From NCBI RefSeq assembly GCF_950295315.1, contig NC_080170.1:100211632-100275631 (forward strand): a stretch of 64,000 bases of DNA. Reading direction: 5' to 3'. Of the stretch, positions 11,655 to 23,484 are shown in pieces (the first letter of the stretch is position 1; every line of letters begins with the position of its first letter). The position numbers were made by a program, and so were the translations under genes. This DNA comes from Erinaceus europaeus (taxonomy: Eukaryota; Chordata; Mammalia; Eulipotyphla; Erinaceidae). Under the pieces are notes generated by a model that saw only the letters and a list, made by a program, of their open reading frames with translations, was not told where the DNA came from and ran no database searches.

Positions 11655-12113
11655 AAAAGGACTTTACAGAATGGGAGATCTTGACATGCTATACATCAGA
11701 CAAATAGATAATAACCAAAATATATACAGAGCTCACCAAAATTAGAAAAAAAAAATCCTAAAGTTGGTCCAAAAGACCAACAGACATACGAAAAAATGCT
11801 AATGTTATTGAATGTCAGAGAAATGCAAATAAAGACAACAATGAGATACACCACTTTACTTCCTATGAGAATGTCATACATCAGAAAAGATAGTAACAAC
11901 AAATGCTGGGGATGTTGTGGGGACAAAGGAACTCTCTTGCACTACTGATGGGAATATAAATTTGTCCAACCACTGTGGAGAACTCTCAGAGAGCTAGAAA
12001 TGGACCTATCCTATGACCTGGCAATTCCTTTTCTGAGGTTATGTCCTAAGGAACAAAACACACCCATCCAAAAAAGATCTGTGTGTTTACCTATGTTCAT
12101 AGTAGCACAATTT
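11655..12113 (+). mobile_element. L1 LINE, end of ORF2 (left part of a split element)
   Basis: CAAATGCTGGGGATGTTGTG, GAACTCTCTTGCACTACTGA, CCAACCACTGTGGAGAACTC and CTGGCAATTCCTTTTCTGAG are the familiar last part of mammalian L1 ORF2. Broken by stops. It continues at 12555 after an antisense insertion. Confidence 0.9.
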
Positions 12114-12544
12114 TCATTTAAAATTTCTTTTTTGGAGGATTAATAGCTTACAGTCAATAGTAAAACATAATAGTCTGTATACATGTAACATTTACCAGTT
12201 TCCCACATAACAATACAATCCCCACTAGTTCCTCCTCTGTTATCATATTCCAGGACCTGAACCCCTCTCCCCCCCCCCCCCCAGATTCTTTTACTTTGGT
12301 GCAATACACCAACTCCAGTCCAGGTTCTGCTTAGTGTTTACCCTTCTGATCTCGTTTTTCAGCTTCTGCCTATGAGTGAGATCATACCATGTTCATCCTT
12401 GTGTTTCTCCCTTATTTCACTGAGCATGGTTCCTTCAAGCTCCATCCAAGATGGGGTGAAGAAGATGAAATCACTAGTTTTAATAGCTGAGTATTTCTGT
12501 TGTGTATATACACCACAACTTTCTCAGATACTCATTTGTTATTC
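12114..12544 (-). mobile_element. L1 3' UTR nested in antisense inside another L1
   Basis: It opens with a T-rich (inverted A-tail) end, then a C17 tract at about 12267-12284 and the inverted text TTTCACTGAGCATGGTTCCT, CTCCATCCAAGATGG and CCACAACTTTCTCAGATACT. The repeat AGCACAATTT / AGCACACTTT flanks it at 12104-12113 and 12545-12554 as a target-site duplication. Confidence 0.88.
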
Positions 12545-12554
12545 AGCACACTTT

Positions 12555-12668
12555 GTAATAGCCAAAACCTGGAAGCAACCCAGGTATCCAACAACAGATG
12601 AATGACTGAGAAAGTTGTGGTATATATACACAGTGGGACACTATTTGGCTATAAAGAATGATGAATTC
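12555..12668 (+). mobile_element. L1 LINE, right part of the split element
   Basis: TAATAGCCAAAACCTGGAAG, CAACAGATGAATGACTGAGA and GTGGTATATATACACAGTGG continue exactly where the left part stops at 12113. Confidence 0.9.
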
Positions 12669-12861
12669 AGTCATTTTGTAAATTGTTTAATATTTAGTAT
12701 CCCTTAAACAATTTCTCTTGTAATTATGTCTTCGATTCTGTAATATCTTTTTCTATTCTATCTAAATTACTCCCAGTTATTTACTATATTATCATAGCCT
12801 TAGTTTTTACTGTCCTGTCATTTCTAATCTGCCTTCTTATGATTATGATAAATTTTTTTTT

Positions 12862-13132
12862 GCCTCCTGGGTTATTGCTAGGACTCGGTGTCGGCACTGG
12901 CACTGCGAATCCACTGCTCCTGGAGGCTATTTTGCCCCCCTTTTGTTGCCCTTGTTGTTATTATTATTATTATTGTTATTAATGCCATTGTTGTTGGATA
13001 GGACAGAAAGGAATGGAAGGAGGAAGGGAAGACAGAGAGTGGGAGAGAAATATAGACACCTGCAGACCTGCTTCACTGCCTGTGAAGCGAATCCTCTGCA
13101 GGTGGGGAGTCGGGGGCTTGAACCAGGATCCT
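12862..13132 (-). mobile_element. Hedgehog tRNA-derived SINE, long young type, antisense
   Basis: It includes the extra 3' block (GCCTCCTGGGTTATTGC and CACTGCGAATCCACTGCTCC on the plus strand), then GGATAGGACAGAAAGGAATG, CTCTGCAGGTGGGGAGTCGG and GGGCTTGAACCAGGATCC. Confidence 0.92.
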
Positions 13133-13344
13133 TATGACAAAATTTTAATTACTGTTAAATGTTCTGTATAAATCTTCTATGTTCCATGATGAGTTTTGTT
13201 CTGCTGAGTTTAACTGATCTTTAATTTTTTTTCTTTTTCCACATTTTTCTTGTAGTTTATTGAGACACTAGAGATCAGGTAAACTCATGTGCTTAGCATT
13301 TATATTTGAAAAACCTGAAGTTTCCTAGACCTGTTATTTCCTTT

Positions 13345-13510
13345 CTTCCTTTTTTTTTTTTTGTATTATCTTTATTGGGTAGAGAGACAGTCAGAAATTG
13401 AGAGGGTGGGGGTGAACCTTTCCTCCTGCAGGTGGGGACGGGAGCTCAAACCCAGGTCCTTGCACACTGTAATCTGTGCATTCAACCAGGAGTGCAACCA
13501 CCTGGCTCTG
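13345..13510 (-). mobile_element. Hedgehog SINE, older type, antisense
   Basis: T-run, TTATCTTTATTGGGTAGAGA, CTCCTGCAGGTGGGGACGGG, CTCAAACCCAGGTCC and CAACCAGGAGTGCAACCACC. Confidence 0.85.
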
Positions 13511-14052
13511 ACCTGTTATTTCCTAGGCACTTACACAATATTTTGCAACGGTAACAATCTTCTTGAATAACTGCATAACTAAATCATACATCTTTCATAT
13601 GAGAGAGAATCAAAAAAGGAAAAAAAAAGAGAGAGAGAAAGAGAAATCAGAGTGCTGCTTTGGTAAATAAAGCCATTTCAAGTATGCATGTCATCTTCTC
13701 TACCAACTGAGCTATTTCCCTAAATTCTCTACACAATTTCCAACATGAAAACCAAAGTTTTAGAATTAAGCTACGATAATAGTCATACCACAAGTCTGCT
13801 TACTTGGTCACATATTATTAACACAAAATGATTATAGAAATTTTGAAAAATGTGAATACAAAATGATTCACAAGTCTCCCATAGGTACATAATATTGTGT
13901 TCCTACTCATGTAAATTCTTTAATATATAATTGAGATCCTGTATATACAACTCTCAAGTGCCTATGCTGTTTTTTTACTTCATGTTCTAATATACTCAGA
14001 TTTTAAAGAAACCTGTATTTGTATAAATATAAATACCAAGAAAGGAAGAGAG

Positions 14053-14394
14053 AGGGGGTCGGGCGGGGGCGCAGTGGGTCAAGCGCATGTGGCACAAAGC
14101 ATAAGGACTGGCGTAAGGATCCCGGTTCAAGCCCCCGGCTCCCCACCTGCAGGGGAGTCGCTTCACAGGCGGTGAAGCAGGTCTGCAGGTGTCTATCTTT
14201 CTCTCCCCCTCTCTGTCTTCCCCTCCTCTCTCCATTTCTCTCTGTCCTATCCAACAACGAACAACATCAACAATGGCAATAATAATAACCACAACGAGGC
14301 TACAATAAGAAGGGCAACAAAAGTGGGAAAAAATGGCCTCCAGGAGCGTTGGATTCATGGTGCAGGCACCGAGCCCAGAATAACCCTGGAGGAA

Positions 14395-14425
<31 letters not shown>
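14053..14425 (+). mobile_element. Hedgehog tRNA-derived SINE, long young type, full length
   Basis: GTCGGGCGGGGGCGCAGTGG, CCGGTTCAAGCCCCCGG, CACCTGCAGGGGAGTCGC, GCGGTGAAGCAGGTCTGCAG, C/T block, GGGCAACAAAAGTGGG, the extra block GCCTCCAGGAGCGTTGG, and an (AAAT)n tail. A 15-bp duplication AAGAAAGGAAGAGAG (14038-14052; one mismatch at 14426-14440) flanks it. Confidence 0.95.
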
Positions 14426-14608
14426 AAGAAAGGGAGAGAGAAATACAGAGTGAAGCCTAAAAAAAACTAGTTTACAAATAACATTGTGTATAAAATCACA
14501 GTGCTTCTATGGAATTTTAACTAACCCGTTTTCCATAAGTCACCTAATCATTTCCTACTACAGGGCAATCAACTTTTCCCATATTGTACCATTAAAAATG
14601 TTGCTGAT

Positions 14609-14882
14609 GGGAGTCAGGCAGTAGAGCAGCGGGTTAAGCGCACGTGGTGCCAAGCCCAAGGATCGGTGTAAGGATCCTGGTTCGAGCCCTCGGCTTCCCA
14701 CTTGCAGGGGAGTCGCTTCACAAGCGGTGAAGCAGGTCTTCAGCTGTCTATACTTTTCTCCCCCTTTCTGTCTTCCCCATCTCTCTCCATTTCTCTCTGT
14801 TCTATCCAACAACGAAGACAGACAACAATAATAAACAAGGGCAACAAAAAGGGAATAAATAAGTAAATAAATATTTTATTTA
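14609..14882 (+). mobile_element. Hedgehog SINE, young type, first of a same-site pair
   Basis: GAGCAGCGGGTTAAGCGCAC, GGTTCGAGCCCTCGG, CTTGCAGGGGAGTCGC and GGTGAAGCAGGTCTTCAGC, then GGGCAACAAAAAGGG and (TAAA) tail. The 15-mer AAAAATGTTGCTGAT stands on both sides (14594-14608, 14883-14897). Confidence 0.95.
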
Positions 14883-14897
14883 AAAAATGTTGCTGAT

Positions 14898-15186
14898 AGG
14901 AAGTCGGGCAGTAGCGCAGCGGGTTATGAGCATGTGGCTCAAAGCACAAGGACCAGCTTAAGGATCCCAGTTGGAGTCCCGGCTCCACAGGGGCAGGGAA
15001 GTTGCTTCACAGGCGGTGAAGCAGATGTGTAGGTGCCTTAACTTTTTCTCCCCCTCTGCTTTCCCCTCCTCTCTCCATTTCTCTCTGCCCTATCCAATAA
15101 TGACATCAATAACAACAACAATAAATACAACAACAATAAAAAGACAACAAGGGCAACAAAAGGAAAAATAAATAAATACAATTTTT
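14898..15186 (+). mobile_element. Hedgehog SINE, young type, second of a same-site pair
   Basis: AAGTCGGGCAGTAGCGCAGC, GTTGCTTCACAGGCGGTGAA and GGGCAACAAAAGG, with an A-rich tail. It is flanked by AAAAATGTTGCTGAT at 14883-14897 and 15187-15201, the same 15-mer that flanks the preceding SINE. Confidence 0.95.
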
Positions 15187-15328
15187 AAAAATGTTGCTGA
15201 TATACAAAAATTTATATATATTAGAATATCCTTCTATTTTGTAGACACAGAATCAAAGAATATACATTATTTTATGTATTTTATATATATTGACATTTTA
15301 CCCACACAAATATTACCCAAATTAGCAC

Positions 15329-15608
15329 CTTATTTATTTATTTATTTATTTTCCCTTTCGTTGCCCTTGTTGTTTTTCATTGTTGTTGTAGTTACTGTTG
15401 TCGTCGTTGTTAGATAGGACAGAGAGAAATGGAGAGAGGAGGGGAAGGCAGAAAGGGGGAGAGAAAGACAGACACCTGCAGATCTGCTTCACTGCCTGTG
15501 AAGAGACTTCCCTGCAGGTAGGCAGCCGGGGTTGGAACTGGGATTCTTAAGCCGGCCGTCTTGCTTTGCGCCAAGTGAGCTTAACTCACTGCATTACCGC
15601 CCTGCTTC
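15329..15608 (-). mobile_element. Hedgehog tRNA-derived SINE, young type, antisense
   Basis: (TTTA)n, GTTAGATAGGACAGAGAGAA, CTGCAGATCTGCTTCACTGC and an inverted head ending GCATTACCGCCCTGC. The exact 13-bp repeat CCCAAATTAGCAC at 15316-15328 and 15609-15621 flanks it. Confidence 0.95.
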
Positions 15609-16405
15609 CCCAAATTAGCACTTCTAGCAATAGAATATGAGAATGTCACTTTGACCAAACCTCTGAACCTTGATTAGCTAATAAAATATATTATTTTCGC
15701 TTACTATCACTTACTCCCATTGTGTGTCAATAAGCAGCAGCAATGTGAGCCAAGTGCATTTTACGAGCTAGGTTAGAAGCCTAGCTCACAAGTCTGTTCT
15801 CTTGTCAGATAAAAATGCTGGAAGGCAACTGTGATGACTGAATGTTTTTATGATAAATGTTTCTTTTCCCCAAATGTAGATTACGTTCACTCTATCAATG
15901 TCTATTGAGGCATGAAGTTGAACCTATTGACTGATAAAAAAGGAGTGGTAGGCTATATTATGTTTTCATATTAAATAGTGATAAATGAGGAAAAGTATTT
16001 TATAGGGTCTAAATTACCCAGACCATTACTTTAGTTTTGCTCTTCTTTTGACACATGATGAGACCATCTAGCTGTAGATAAATAGTGCCCTCCCACTGCC
16101 TCTTTCTTAACATCAATAATGCCTCAACCATATTTTTCTTAAGACAGTGAAATATTCTCATATGCCCTAAACATAAATAAAACATCTTTGATGGACCTAA
16201 CTTAGCAACTCTCATTCAACACCAGCCTTATCAGCATTTTGTGTTGAAAACTTGACTTCTGTACTTCCAGCATTATAAGAGAAAAATCTCAAAAGAGGAA
16301 AAATACTTAACAATTTATCCATTTCAATATTTTTATTTCAATTCAGTTCCCATTTAATTTATCTACAATTGGGTTTTTGCTATTAATACAATACTGAGAC
16401 ACCTA

Positions 16406-16510
<105 letters not shown>

Positions 16511-16704
16511 CTACAATCAGAAATTCCTTCTGGCATTTAATTACTAGCCCCAGAGAAGTGAATATTGACAAACTTCTTATCCTATGGAATACAGTGTCTT
16601 TAAAAATTATTTATTTGTAGATGCTTTGTTTAAAATATAGGTAGTTTTCTGTTCATGGTGTTTAAAAATCTATAACAAATTTGTCATTCCAGACCAATAA
16701 GGCT

Positions 16705-16706
<2 letters not shown>

Positions 16707-16751
<45 letters not shown>
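16707..16751. repeat. (AC)n microsatellite
   Basis: About 22 uninterrupted AC units. Confidence 0.95.
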
Positions 16752-16752
<1 letters not shown>

Positions 16753-17454
16753 CAAGTGAATTTTCAAAGTCTGAAGAAACCAAGTCAGATATGAGCACCT
16801 ACATGTTTATGTGTCATGAACTATACTCTTGTGTTTCTATGAATTACTACCTCTAGTGGGTGGCAGAAGAAGTTACAACACCACATGCATTAAAGGAGCT
16901 TGGTGCATATACTCTATACTGTAATCATGACAGAATCAGTGGGGATGAGGGTCCATGATACACAAAGGCAGATAGAAGAAAGTCATGAAGCAAGTGCATA
17001 CCTTTCCTCCAAATAGCCAGATAGTACCTCAATTTATGTACTATGTCATTTCAAGTCTATTTCTGTAAAAAATTACTATTCCATGAATATAGAATGTTGA
17101 TAAAAGTGGGAAAATTAAATTTAGTAACACAACTTTAAAGACTCGCTTATATCCAAAAATAGAAATCCCAAGAAGAAACAAATGGAGAAGATAAATTAGA
17201 ACCAAATTGCTAATGTACATCAATCTCTTTAGAGTTTAAAGAGCAACCTGTGAGAACCTCAGGCATGCCACTACCAGGTTATAAGTGTTACAGTCATAAT
17301 GGCATCTTTTAAAATTTCCTTTCAATTTTGACTATTCTGACTTTTATAAATATTATCCAAATGCAACTGATTTTTTTTTGCAGAGACTTTTTTGGGTGTT
17401 AGTAGACAAATTTTGATTCAGATTCTTATGAAAAGAGTTCTCCACTTTTCAGAC

Positions 17455-17700
17455 TGCTCTATTGGGGGATATTGGTTTACAAGACAGTTGTCATATGGGT
17501 ACAAATTCTTATCTCCTCATGATAGTTACCCATACACTGTTCCTGCCTCAAGCTGAATTCCTACTCTACCACCATGTATTAGATTTGCAATGCCTTCCCA
17601 ACCACCTCCAGCCTCTCCCTTCCCCTAGAATCCTTGATCATATTTAGTTTCACCCTGTACTTTTCCCTTTCTATCCTTGAGTTCTTTTGATTTTGGTAAA
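17455..17700 (-). mobile_element. L1-like 3'-end relic, antisense (uncertain)
   Basis: GATATTGGTTTACAAGACAG, ATGGGTACAAATTCTTATCT and GAATTCCTACTCTACCACCA resemble inverted hedgehog LINE 3' ends, but no tail or flanking duplication is visible. Confidence 0.4.
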
Positions 17701-18001
17701 CTTTACTGAATAGTAAATCACACCGAGGAAAGTACACAAATTATGTGTTCACAAAAAGACTACATCTAATTAATCAGATTGCAGATAACAAAAATAGAAC
17801 ATTCTCGAATCTGATAAGATCTCTCATGAACTCTTCTAGTCATTACCACTCCTTTAAGGGAAGACTTGTTATTTTCCAATTAACAATATAAACTGAGTGT
17901 CAACCCTTAATCTTAACAACTTGTTATTTCTGTCTATTAGCATGTCTAAGTAGTATGCCAATGACTATGTTTTGGAAAGTAAAAATAATGAGATGACTTT
18001 A

Positions 18002-18163
<162 letters not shown>

Positions 18164-19269
18164 CTAATGATGGAAAAAAATGAACAACCCATCACTGTCT
18201 GCCAGCATTTAGAACAAGGCCATAAGTAAAAAGTTAACCTATTTAAACTATAATAGAAAGTATGTCATCTGCCTCAATTTAAGCCCTTTGCTATTGGAGT
18301 TGTAGTATACTTTTGATAATATTTTAATCCATATAATTTACCCAGTATTTTAATAATATCATAATTGAATAGAAAAATCAAAAATAAGATCAGCATGCTT
18401 TCCATTTTATCAAAATGGATATCCTAGATTCCCTGCCTCAAATTCATTAGTGCTTATTTGTAGAAAAATTTCTCAGATCCTTATTTCTATATCATCACCC
18501 TTATGTCAGATTATTTCTAGAGATACTGTTTTACCCTAACCCAATTTATAGTGTTGAAGAGATTAAAATTGAGGATTTATAGCTATGACTTGATAATAAA
18601 GAAAAGCAGGAAACTAGTGTAGAATACAACAACAAAATTTCCCCCAAATTAAGCAGTTAAACCATTTAGTGTGGAGGCAACTTTTGCTCCCAAATTAGTT
18701 ACTCTTAAAAGATTACTATTTTCATCAGAGAGGTTTGTCAATGTTCATTATGACCTTCAAAGTCATCAAGAAAAGGCAAAAAAAAAAAAAAAAAATAGTG
18801 CACTGTTTAGGGAATCTGGGAAGAAAGCAAGAGGTTATGAATTTTAAAAATTAAGGTAGTCATAAGGGTGCTCCATTTTTTTAATGCATTCATGTAGAAA
18901 ACTTTCTAAATAATGCCATATCAATGGGGAATTATAAGTTGTACTTATTTTCTACATTTATGTGAGAAATGTCACTTTTTCCTATAAGTACTTCTGATAG
19001 TATTTTTATTTAATTATATTTTTCAAATTCTCTAAGTATTCCACACCTCATTAACTATGCAGCTTTAAGTTTTTAATTGCATCAATATTATGCAGAAACA
19101 TACTCACCTTTTTAAAAAAATTTTTTACAAGTTTTATACTGTCAAGTCACTTGCATATAACATACAACTCGGCTGTGGTTTAATCATGATTACTTTTTAT
19201 CCTAAAATTGCTGCTAGAATAAATTTTCTGACTTTATCATTTTGGTTACTTGCCTATACTCTTCTATAG

Positions 19270-19348
19270 TATATACAATATCTCTAAAATTAATTATATA
19301 ATTATCCTCCAAATTTTTATTCAGGAAATTAATGGTTTACAGTAACTA
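19270..19348. repeat. 79-bp direct repeat, copy 1
   Basis: Matches 19797-19875 with three mismatches by eye (offset 527). Its second half is the inverted end of a LINE (GGAAATTAATGGTTTACAGT). Confidence 0.9.
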
Positions 19349-19500
19349 TAATTGTTGATACATGTGTAAAAATTCTCAGTTTTCTGCAAAACAGTCTAAT
19401 GCTCAGTCTAGGTCTTCCTGCCATTATGCACCAGGAACTGAAAGCCATCCCTCCCCGCCCCCGCCCCCGAATCCTTTGCTTTAGTGCAATATACAAACTC
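19320..19500 (-). mobile_element. L1 3'-end fragment, antisense
   Basis: TTAATGGTTTACAGTAACTA, ATTCTCAGTTTTCTGC and AATCCTTTGCTTTAGTGCAA form an inverted LINE 3' UTR. It abuts sense L1 text at about 19500. Confidence 0.7.
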
Positions 19501-19740
19501 AGATAGTGACAACAAGTGCTGGAGAAGCTGCAAGGGTAAAGGAACCTTTTTACACTGCTGGTGAGAATGTAAATTGGTCCAACCCTTGTGGAGAGTAGTC
19601 TGAAGAACTTTTGAAAAGCTAGAAATTCACCTTCCCTAGGGCCTGACAATTCCTCTCCTGGGGATATATCCTAGGGAATCAATCACATTCATTCAAAAAG
19701 ATCTGTGAATACCTATGTTCACAGCAGCAATTTTTTAAAA
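19500..19740 (+). mobile_element. L1 ORF2-end fragment, sense
   Basis: TGACAACAAGTGCTGGAGAA, TTGGTCCAACCCTTGTGGAG, CTGACAATTCCTCTCCTGG and CAAAAAGATCTGTGAATACC are the last part of L1 ORF2, colinear with the copy at 11900-12113. Confidence 0.85.
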
Positions 19741-19796
19741 CAAATTTTAATTTGTGATTAATAGTAGGTTATAAGATTGTAAGATTACAGTGTATG

Positions 19797-19875
19797 TATA
19801 TATAATATCCCTAAAATTAATTATATAATTATTCTCCAAATTTTTATTCAGGAAATTAATGGTTTACAGTAACTA
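19797..19875. repeat. 79-bp direct repeat, copy 2
   Basis: Near-identical to 19270-19348. Flanks the sense L1 piece on its right. Confidence 0.9.
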
Positions 19876-19958
19876 ATGACACCCACCACCAGAGTTCCAT
19901 ATCCCCAACCTCCTACCTCCCCTAGAGAATCACTATAGTTCTCATTAAATCTTAGAGT

Positions 19959-20236
19959 TGGGGAGTTGGGCGGTAATGCGGCGGGTTAAGTGCAGGTGGT
20001 GCCAAGCTCAAGGACCTGCGTAAGAATCCGGGTTCAAGCTCCCGACTCCCCACCTGCAGGAGATTCACTTCACAAGCGGTGAAGCAGGTCTGCAGGTGTC
20101 TGTCTTTCTCTCCCCTTCTCTGTCTTTCCCTCCTCTCTCCATTTGTCTCTGTCATATCCAACAACAACATCAATAACCACAACAATGTTAAACAACAAAG
20201 GCAATAAAAAAGGGAAAATAAATAAATAAATAAATA
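19959..20236 (+). mobile_element. Hedgehog tRNA-derived SINE, young type
   Basis: GGAGTTGGGCGGTAATGCGG, CGGGTTCAAGCTCCCG, CACCTGCAGGAGATTCAC, AGCGGTGAAGCAGGTCTGCA, GGCAATAAAAAAGGG and (AAAT)n. It lies inside the L1 mosaic. Confidence 0.94.
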
Positions 20237-20256
20237 ATTTTTTTTAAAAAGTCTTA

Positions 20257-20520
20257 GCAGAAAACTGAGAATTTTTACACATGTATCAACAATTATAGTT
20301 ACTGTCACTATCCTTTCTGATGTATAACATTCTCACAGGAGAGAAGTGTTATCTCACTGTTGTCTTTATTTGCATTTTTCTGACAATCAATGACTTTAAG
20401 TATTTTTTTTCATGTCTCTTGGCCTTTTGGATATCTTCTTTCGTGAATATTCTGTTCATTTCCTCTCCAGCTTTTGACTCCCACTTAATGGGAACCATAT
20501 GGTCAACAAAATTCATTACA
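20257..20520. mobile_element. L1 fragments (3' end sense, then ORF2 antisense)
   Basis: 20257-20305 is an exact reverse complement of 19339-19387 (49 bases). From about 20310, TTTGCATTTTTCTGACAATC and CTTGGCCTTTTGGATATCTT read as inverted L1 ORF2. Confidence 0.75.
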
Positions 20521-21004
20521 TCTTTTTTTAAAATAAAAACATCCAGTAGATGCTTACTGGATCCCAGAACACAAAGAAATCAACTGCCAGATCAAATTGT
20601 GTATTATTTTTTTTCTCCAAACATTTAAGCAGGCAATAAAACTAGTAGGTAAGTTATATAACTTCTAATTATTTCTAAGACTCAGTATATTTTAAATTCC
20701 ATATAAAATAGAAAGGTTTTGCCCCAATACCTATAAAACATTTAATTTGAAGTGCTATAAGAAAATTATATACAGATAGCTAAATGCTATTATTCCAAAC
20801 AATAACTGCTATTTTGGACAAATTAATGAAAGTATAGCAAATTTCTCCTACTATATATTAGTATATAATACTCCTACTATATATTAGTATATAATACTAA
20901 TATTAATGCTCTGAAACATGGCTAAATACTATGAAGATTCTATGCTAAAAATGACAGATGTCTGTATGATACAGCAATATGGTCATTTGTCATATATACT
21001 GGAC

Positions 21005-21215
21005 AAAACTCATAGAATAGGATAGAGAGATAACTGGGAGATTGAGTATATGATTTACATTGCCTGAGTTTCCACAGGGCCCAAGTTCAAACTCCAGCAT
21101 CACTATATGCCAGAAACAAGATGTACTCTGCTTTCTCTCCCCTTCCACTCTTCTACTTCCACCTCTCCCTCTCTCTAATATTCTCATTCTCTCACTCAAT
21201 AAATATATAATAAAA
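21005..21215 (+). mobile_element. Minor hedgehog SINE type
   Basis: GATAACTGGGAGATTGAGTA, CCCAAGTTCAAACTCCAGCA (B-box-like), TATGCCAGAAACAAGATG and C/T-rich end, then AATAAATATATAATAAA. Confidence 0.65.
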
Positions 21216-21240
21216 TACTCTTTAAAATAAGCCTAGACAG

Positions 21241-21566
21241 GAGCTGGGCAGTAGCACAGCGGATTAAGCACACATGGCACAAATTGCAAGGACTGAATTA
21301 AGGATCCCAGTTCAAGCCCCCAGATCCCCACCTGCAGAGGAGTTGCTTCACAAGCAGTGAAGCAGGTCTGCAGGTGTCTTTCTCTCCCCCTCTCTATCTT
21401 CCCCTCCTTTCTCGATTTCTCTCTGTCCTATCCAACAACAATAACAATAACAATAACAACCACAACAAGGGCAACAACATGGGAAAAATAGCCTCCAGGA
21501 GCAGTGGATCTGTAGTGCTGGCACCAAGCCCCAGTGATAACCCTGGAGGCAAATAAAATAAAATAA
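21241..21566 (+). mobile_element. Hedgehog tRNA-derived SINE, long young type, full length
   Basis: GGGCAGTAGCACAGCGGATT, CAGTTCAAGCCCCCAG, CACCTGCAGAGGAGTTGC, GCAGTGAAGCAGGTCTGCAG, GCCTCCAGGAGCAGTGGATC and (AAAAT)n tail. Flanked by AAAATAAGCCTAGA and AAAATAAGCCTGGA. Confidence 0.95.
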
Positions 21567-21591
21567 AATAAAATAAGCCTGGAAAGTGAAC

Positions 21592-21725
21592 AGAGGTAGT
21601 GCACCAGATTTTCATATCCGAGTACCAGAGATTCCCAAGTTCAGTTCCCAGCATCCAACATATGCCAGAACTGAGCAGTTCTCTTTTCTCCCTCATGAAA
21701 ATAAATAAAATCTCTAAAAACAAAG
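21592..21725 (+). mobile_element. Minor hedgehog SINE type
   Basis: AGAGGTAGTGCACCAGATTT, CCCAAGTTCAGTTCCCAGCA, ATATGCCAGAACTGAGCAGT and an A-rich end. Confidence 0.65.
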
Positions 21726-23484
21726 TCATTTTTAAAATCACAGGATGTAGTTGAAGAGTGAAGCTGAAGGTAAACTACAGGCATTAGGGAATCATCATCA
21801 TCAGTATCATCCAATATTATTTGTAAATGTATTATGTTAATGTAAAACATAATGCAGGTAATAAAAGGCATTACATACAGCTAAAAGAGATGGCTGGAAA
21901 TTACACTATTCATTATTTTATCTGTAATCCTATTATTGCCAATACATTCTGTTAATTTAACAAACTAATTTCTGAGGAAGTGGTAGAAGTTTGCTATCAT
22001 GAGAAAGAGTCGATCACTGCTCTGCTCTGGAATAACACGACGCTGACAAACTTGTTGACTCTGGGATATCAAGTATAAAATGCTGGGACTGAGCTTTCTG
22101 TCTAACACCAAAATGTTTGGATTTTATTAAAAAAATGATAAGTAAATAAATTTGAAGATTCAACTATAAATAACACTTTCATGCTAACTAGTTCTGTTTA
22201 TACAACTAAAAGTATTTTTACACACTATAATTTGTTATCAAGTAATTGGTTACATTTTTGCCACAAAATACATATTATTAAAGCTATTATCAGATTACAG
22301 GCCTTTATTTAGCATTAAGATTTAGAAACTCTTTGAAGTAATGTGTCTATTTAGGAAAAGGATTACAATATTACTTCTAATGATAAATTAATGATAAGGA
22401 GAAGAAGAAGGAGAAGGAGAAGACTTTCAAAGCAAATTTCTCCTCAAATCCATTACTTCTGAATTTATATTTTCTGTTTTTTCCAGTGTCTTTCAATTTC
22501 ACAGACAATAATATCATTAAGTGTCATGTGGATATATTTCTCATGATTTTAAGTTCAGGAATATACATTTGTGCTTCACTCAATTATAACAACTTAGACT
22601 AAATTGAAACCATTCACCTTCAGTTTTACTTCTAGGAGTTTGCACATATAAATCAACAGATAGAAACTTTCCTATTTAAAAACATTGCTCACAACAACAT
22701 CAGGCCATGTTGGGAATGAATAATGGTACACATTTGCTGAGTGTTGTAGAAACAATGACTTGGCAGCTTCTGCTTGCTAAGAAAGTTTAGAAATGACAGA
22801 AAGGCAATCATCATACCAACACATTTTAATTTGTTGTTTAGAAATCCATGGTGTCAGACTACAAACATATAAACATGATTTTTTTAAAAATGCCTTTGGA
22901 AAATGTCCTACTACAATATTTATAGCTCATTATATTCAAAGTATAAAGCACTGACTTTTAAATCAGTTGCATGAATTATAACTCAGTGCTATGATGACAT
23001 GAATAATAATGTAAAAATCAGATTCATAATTTACAAAAATGTTGGTTGATAGATTGAAAAATTGATATTTAAATCAGGCATTTAAAATGTATGAATAATT
23101 TTTTAATCAACATTAAAATATCATTTGAGGGATTAATGTTAGGGTTATAAATAGAAATCAATGTATTTTTCAGATTTTGCTGCCACGGCTGATATTTACA
23201 TGACAAAAGCCTAGACAATTCTGTGAAGTCAACACATATTTTTTCAGTTCTGACAGAATTTTCACCAACCAAAACCCATATTGAAAATATCAACACACTC
23301 ATCACCACGTATGGCCTCCAGAGAAGTGTCACTGGGATTTCCCCTCTTTATGTCACAAAAATATCACTCCCCAAATCTTGATGCTAACTATGACTAGACG
23401 CATACACACACAAGTAAATACAAACATGTAAGTATAATTAGACATTTGTACTAACTATGCAGAATCATTTCTGATATAAAATTT

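Noticed and set aside
14053..14160. tRNA-like sequences with A and B boxes
   Set aside because: These are SINE heads. None folds as an intact cloverleaf by eye, and each is followed by SINE body and A-rich tail, so no tRNA gene is called.
13996..14358. Minus-strand 120-codon frame and similar LDRTERNGERR... frames at many loci
   Set aside because: Reverse reading of the hedgehog SINE (TCTCTCTGTCCTATCCAAC part). The same peptide recurs at every copy.
22035..22065. GACGCTG...TTGACT text resembling the Vingi 3' end
   Set aside because: Only short blocks match, in the wrong spacing, with no GAA tail or flanking duplication.
22390..22426. GAAGAAGAAGGAGAAGG run as another Vingi tail
   Set aside because: No GGCAAACGCT upstream; a plain microsatellite.
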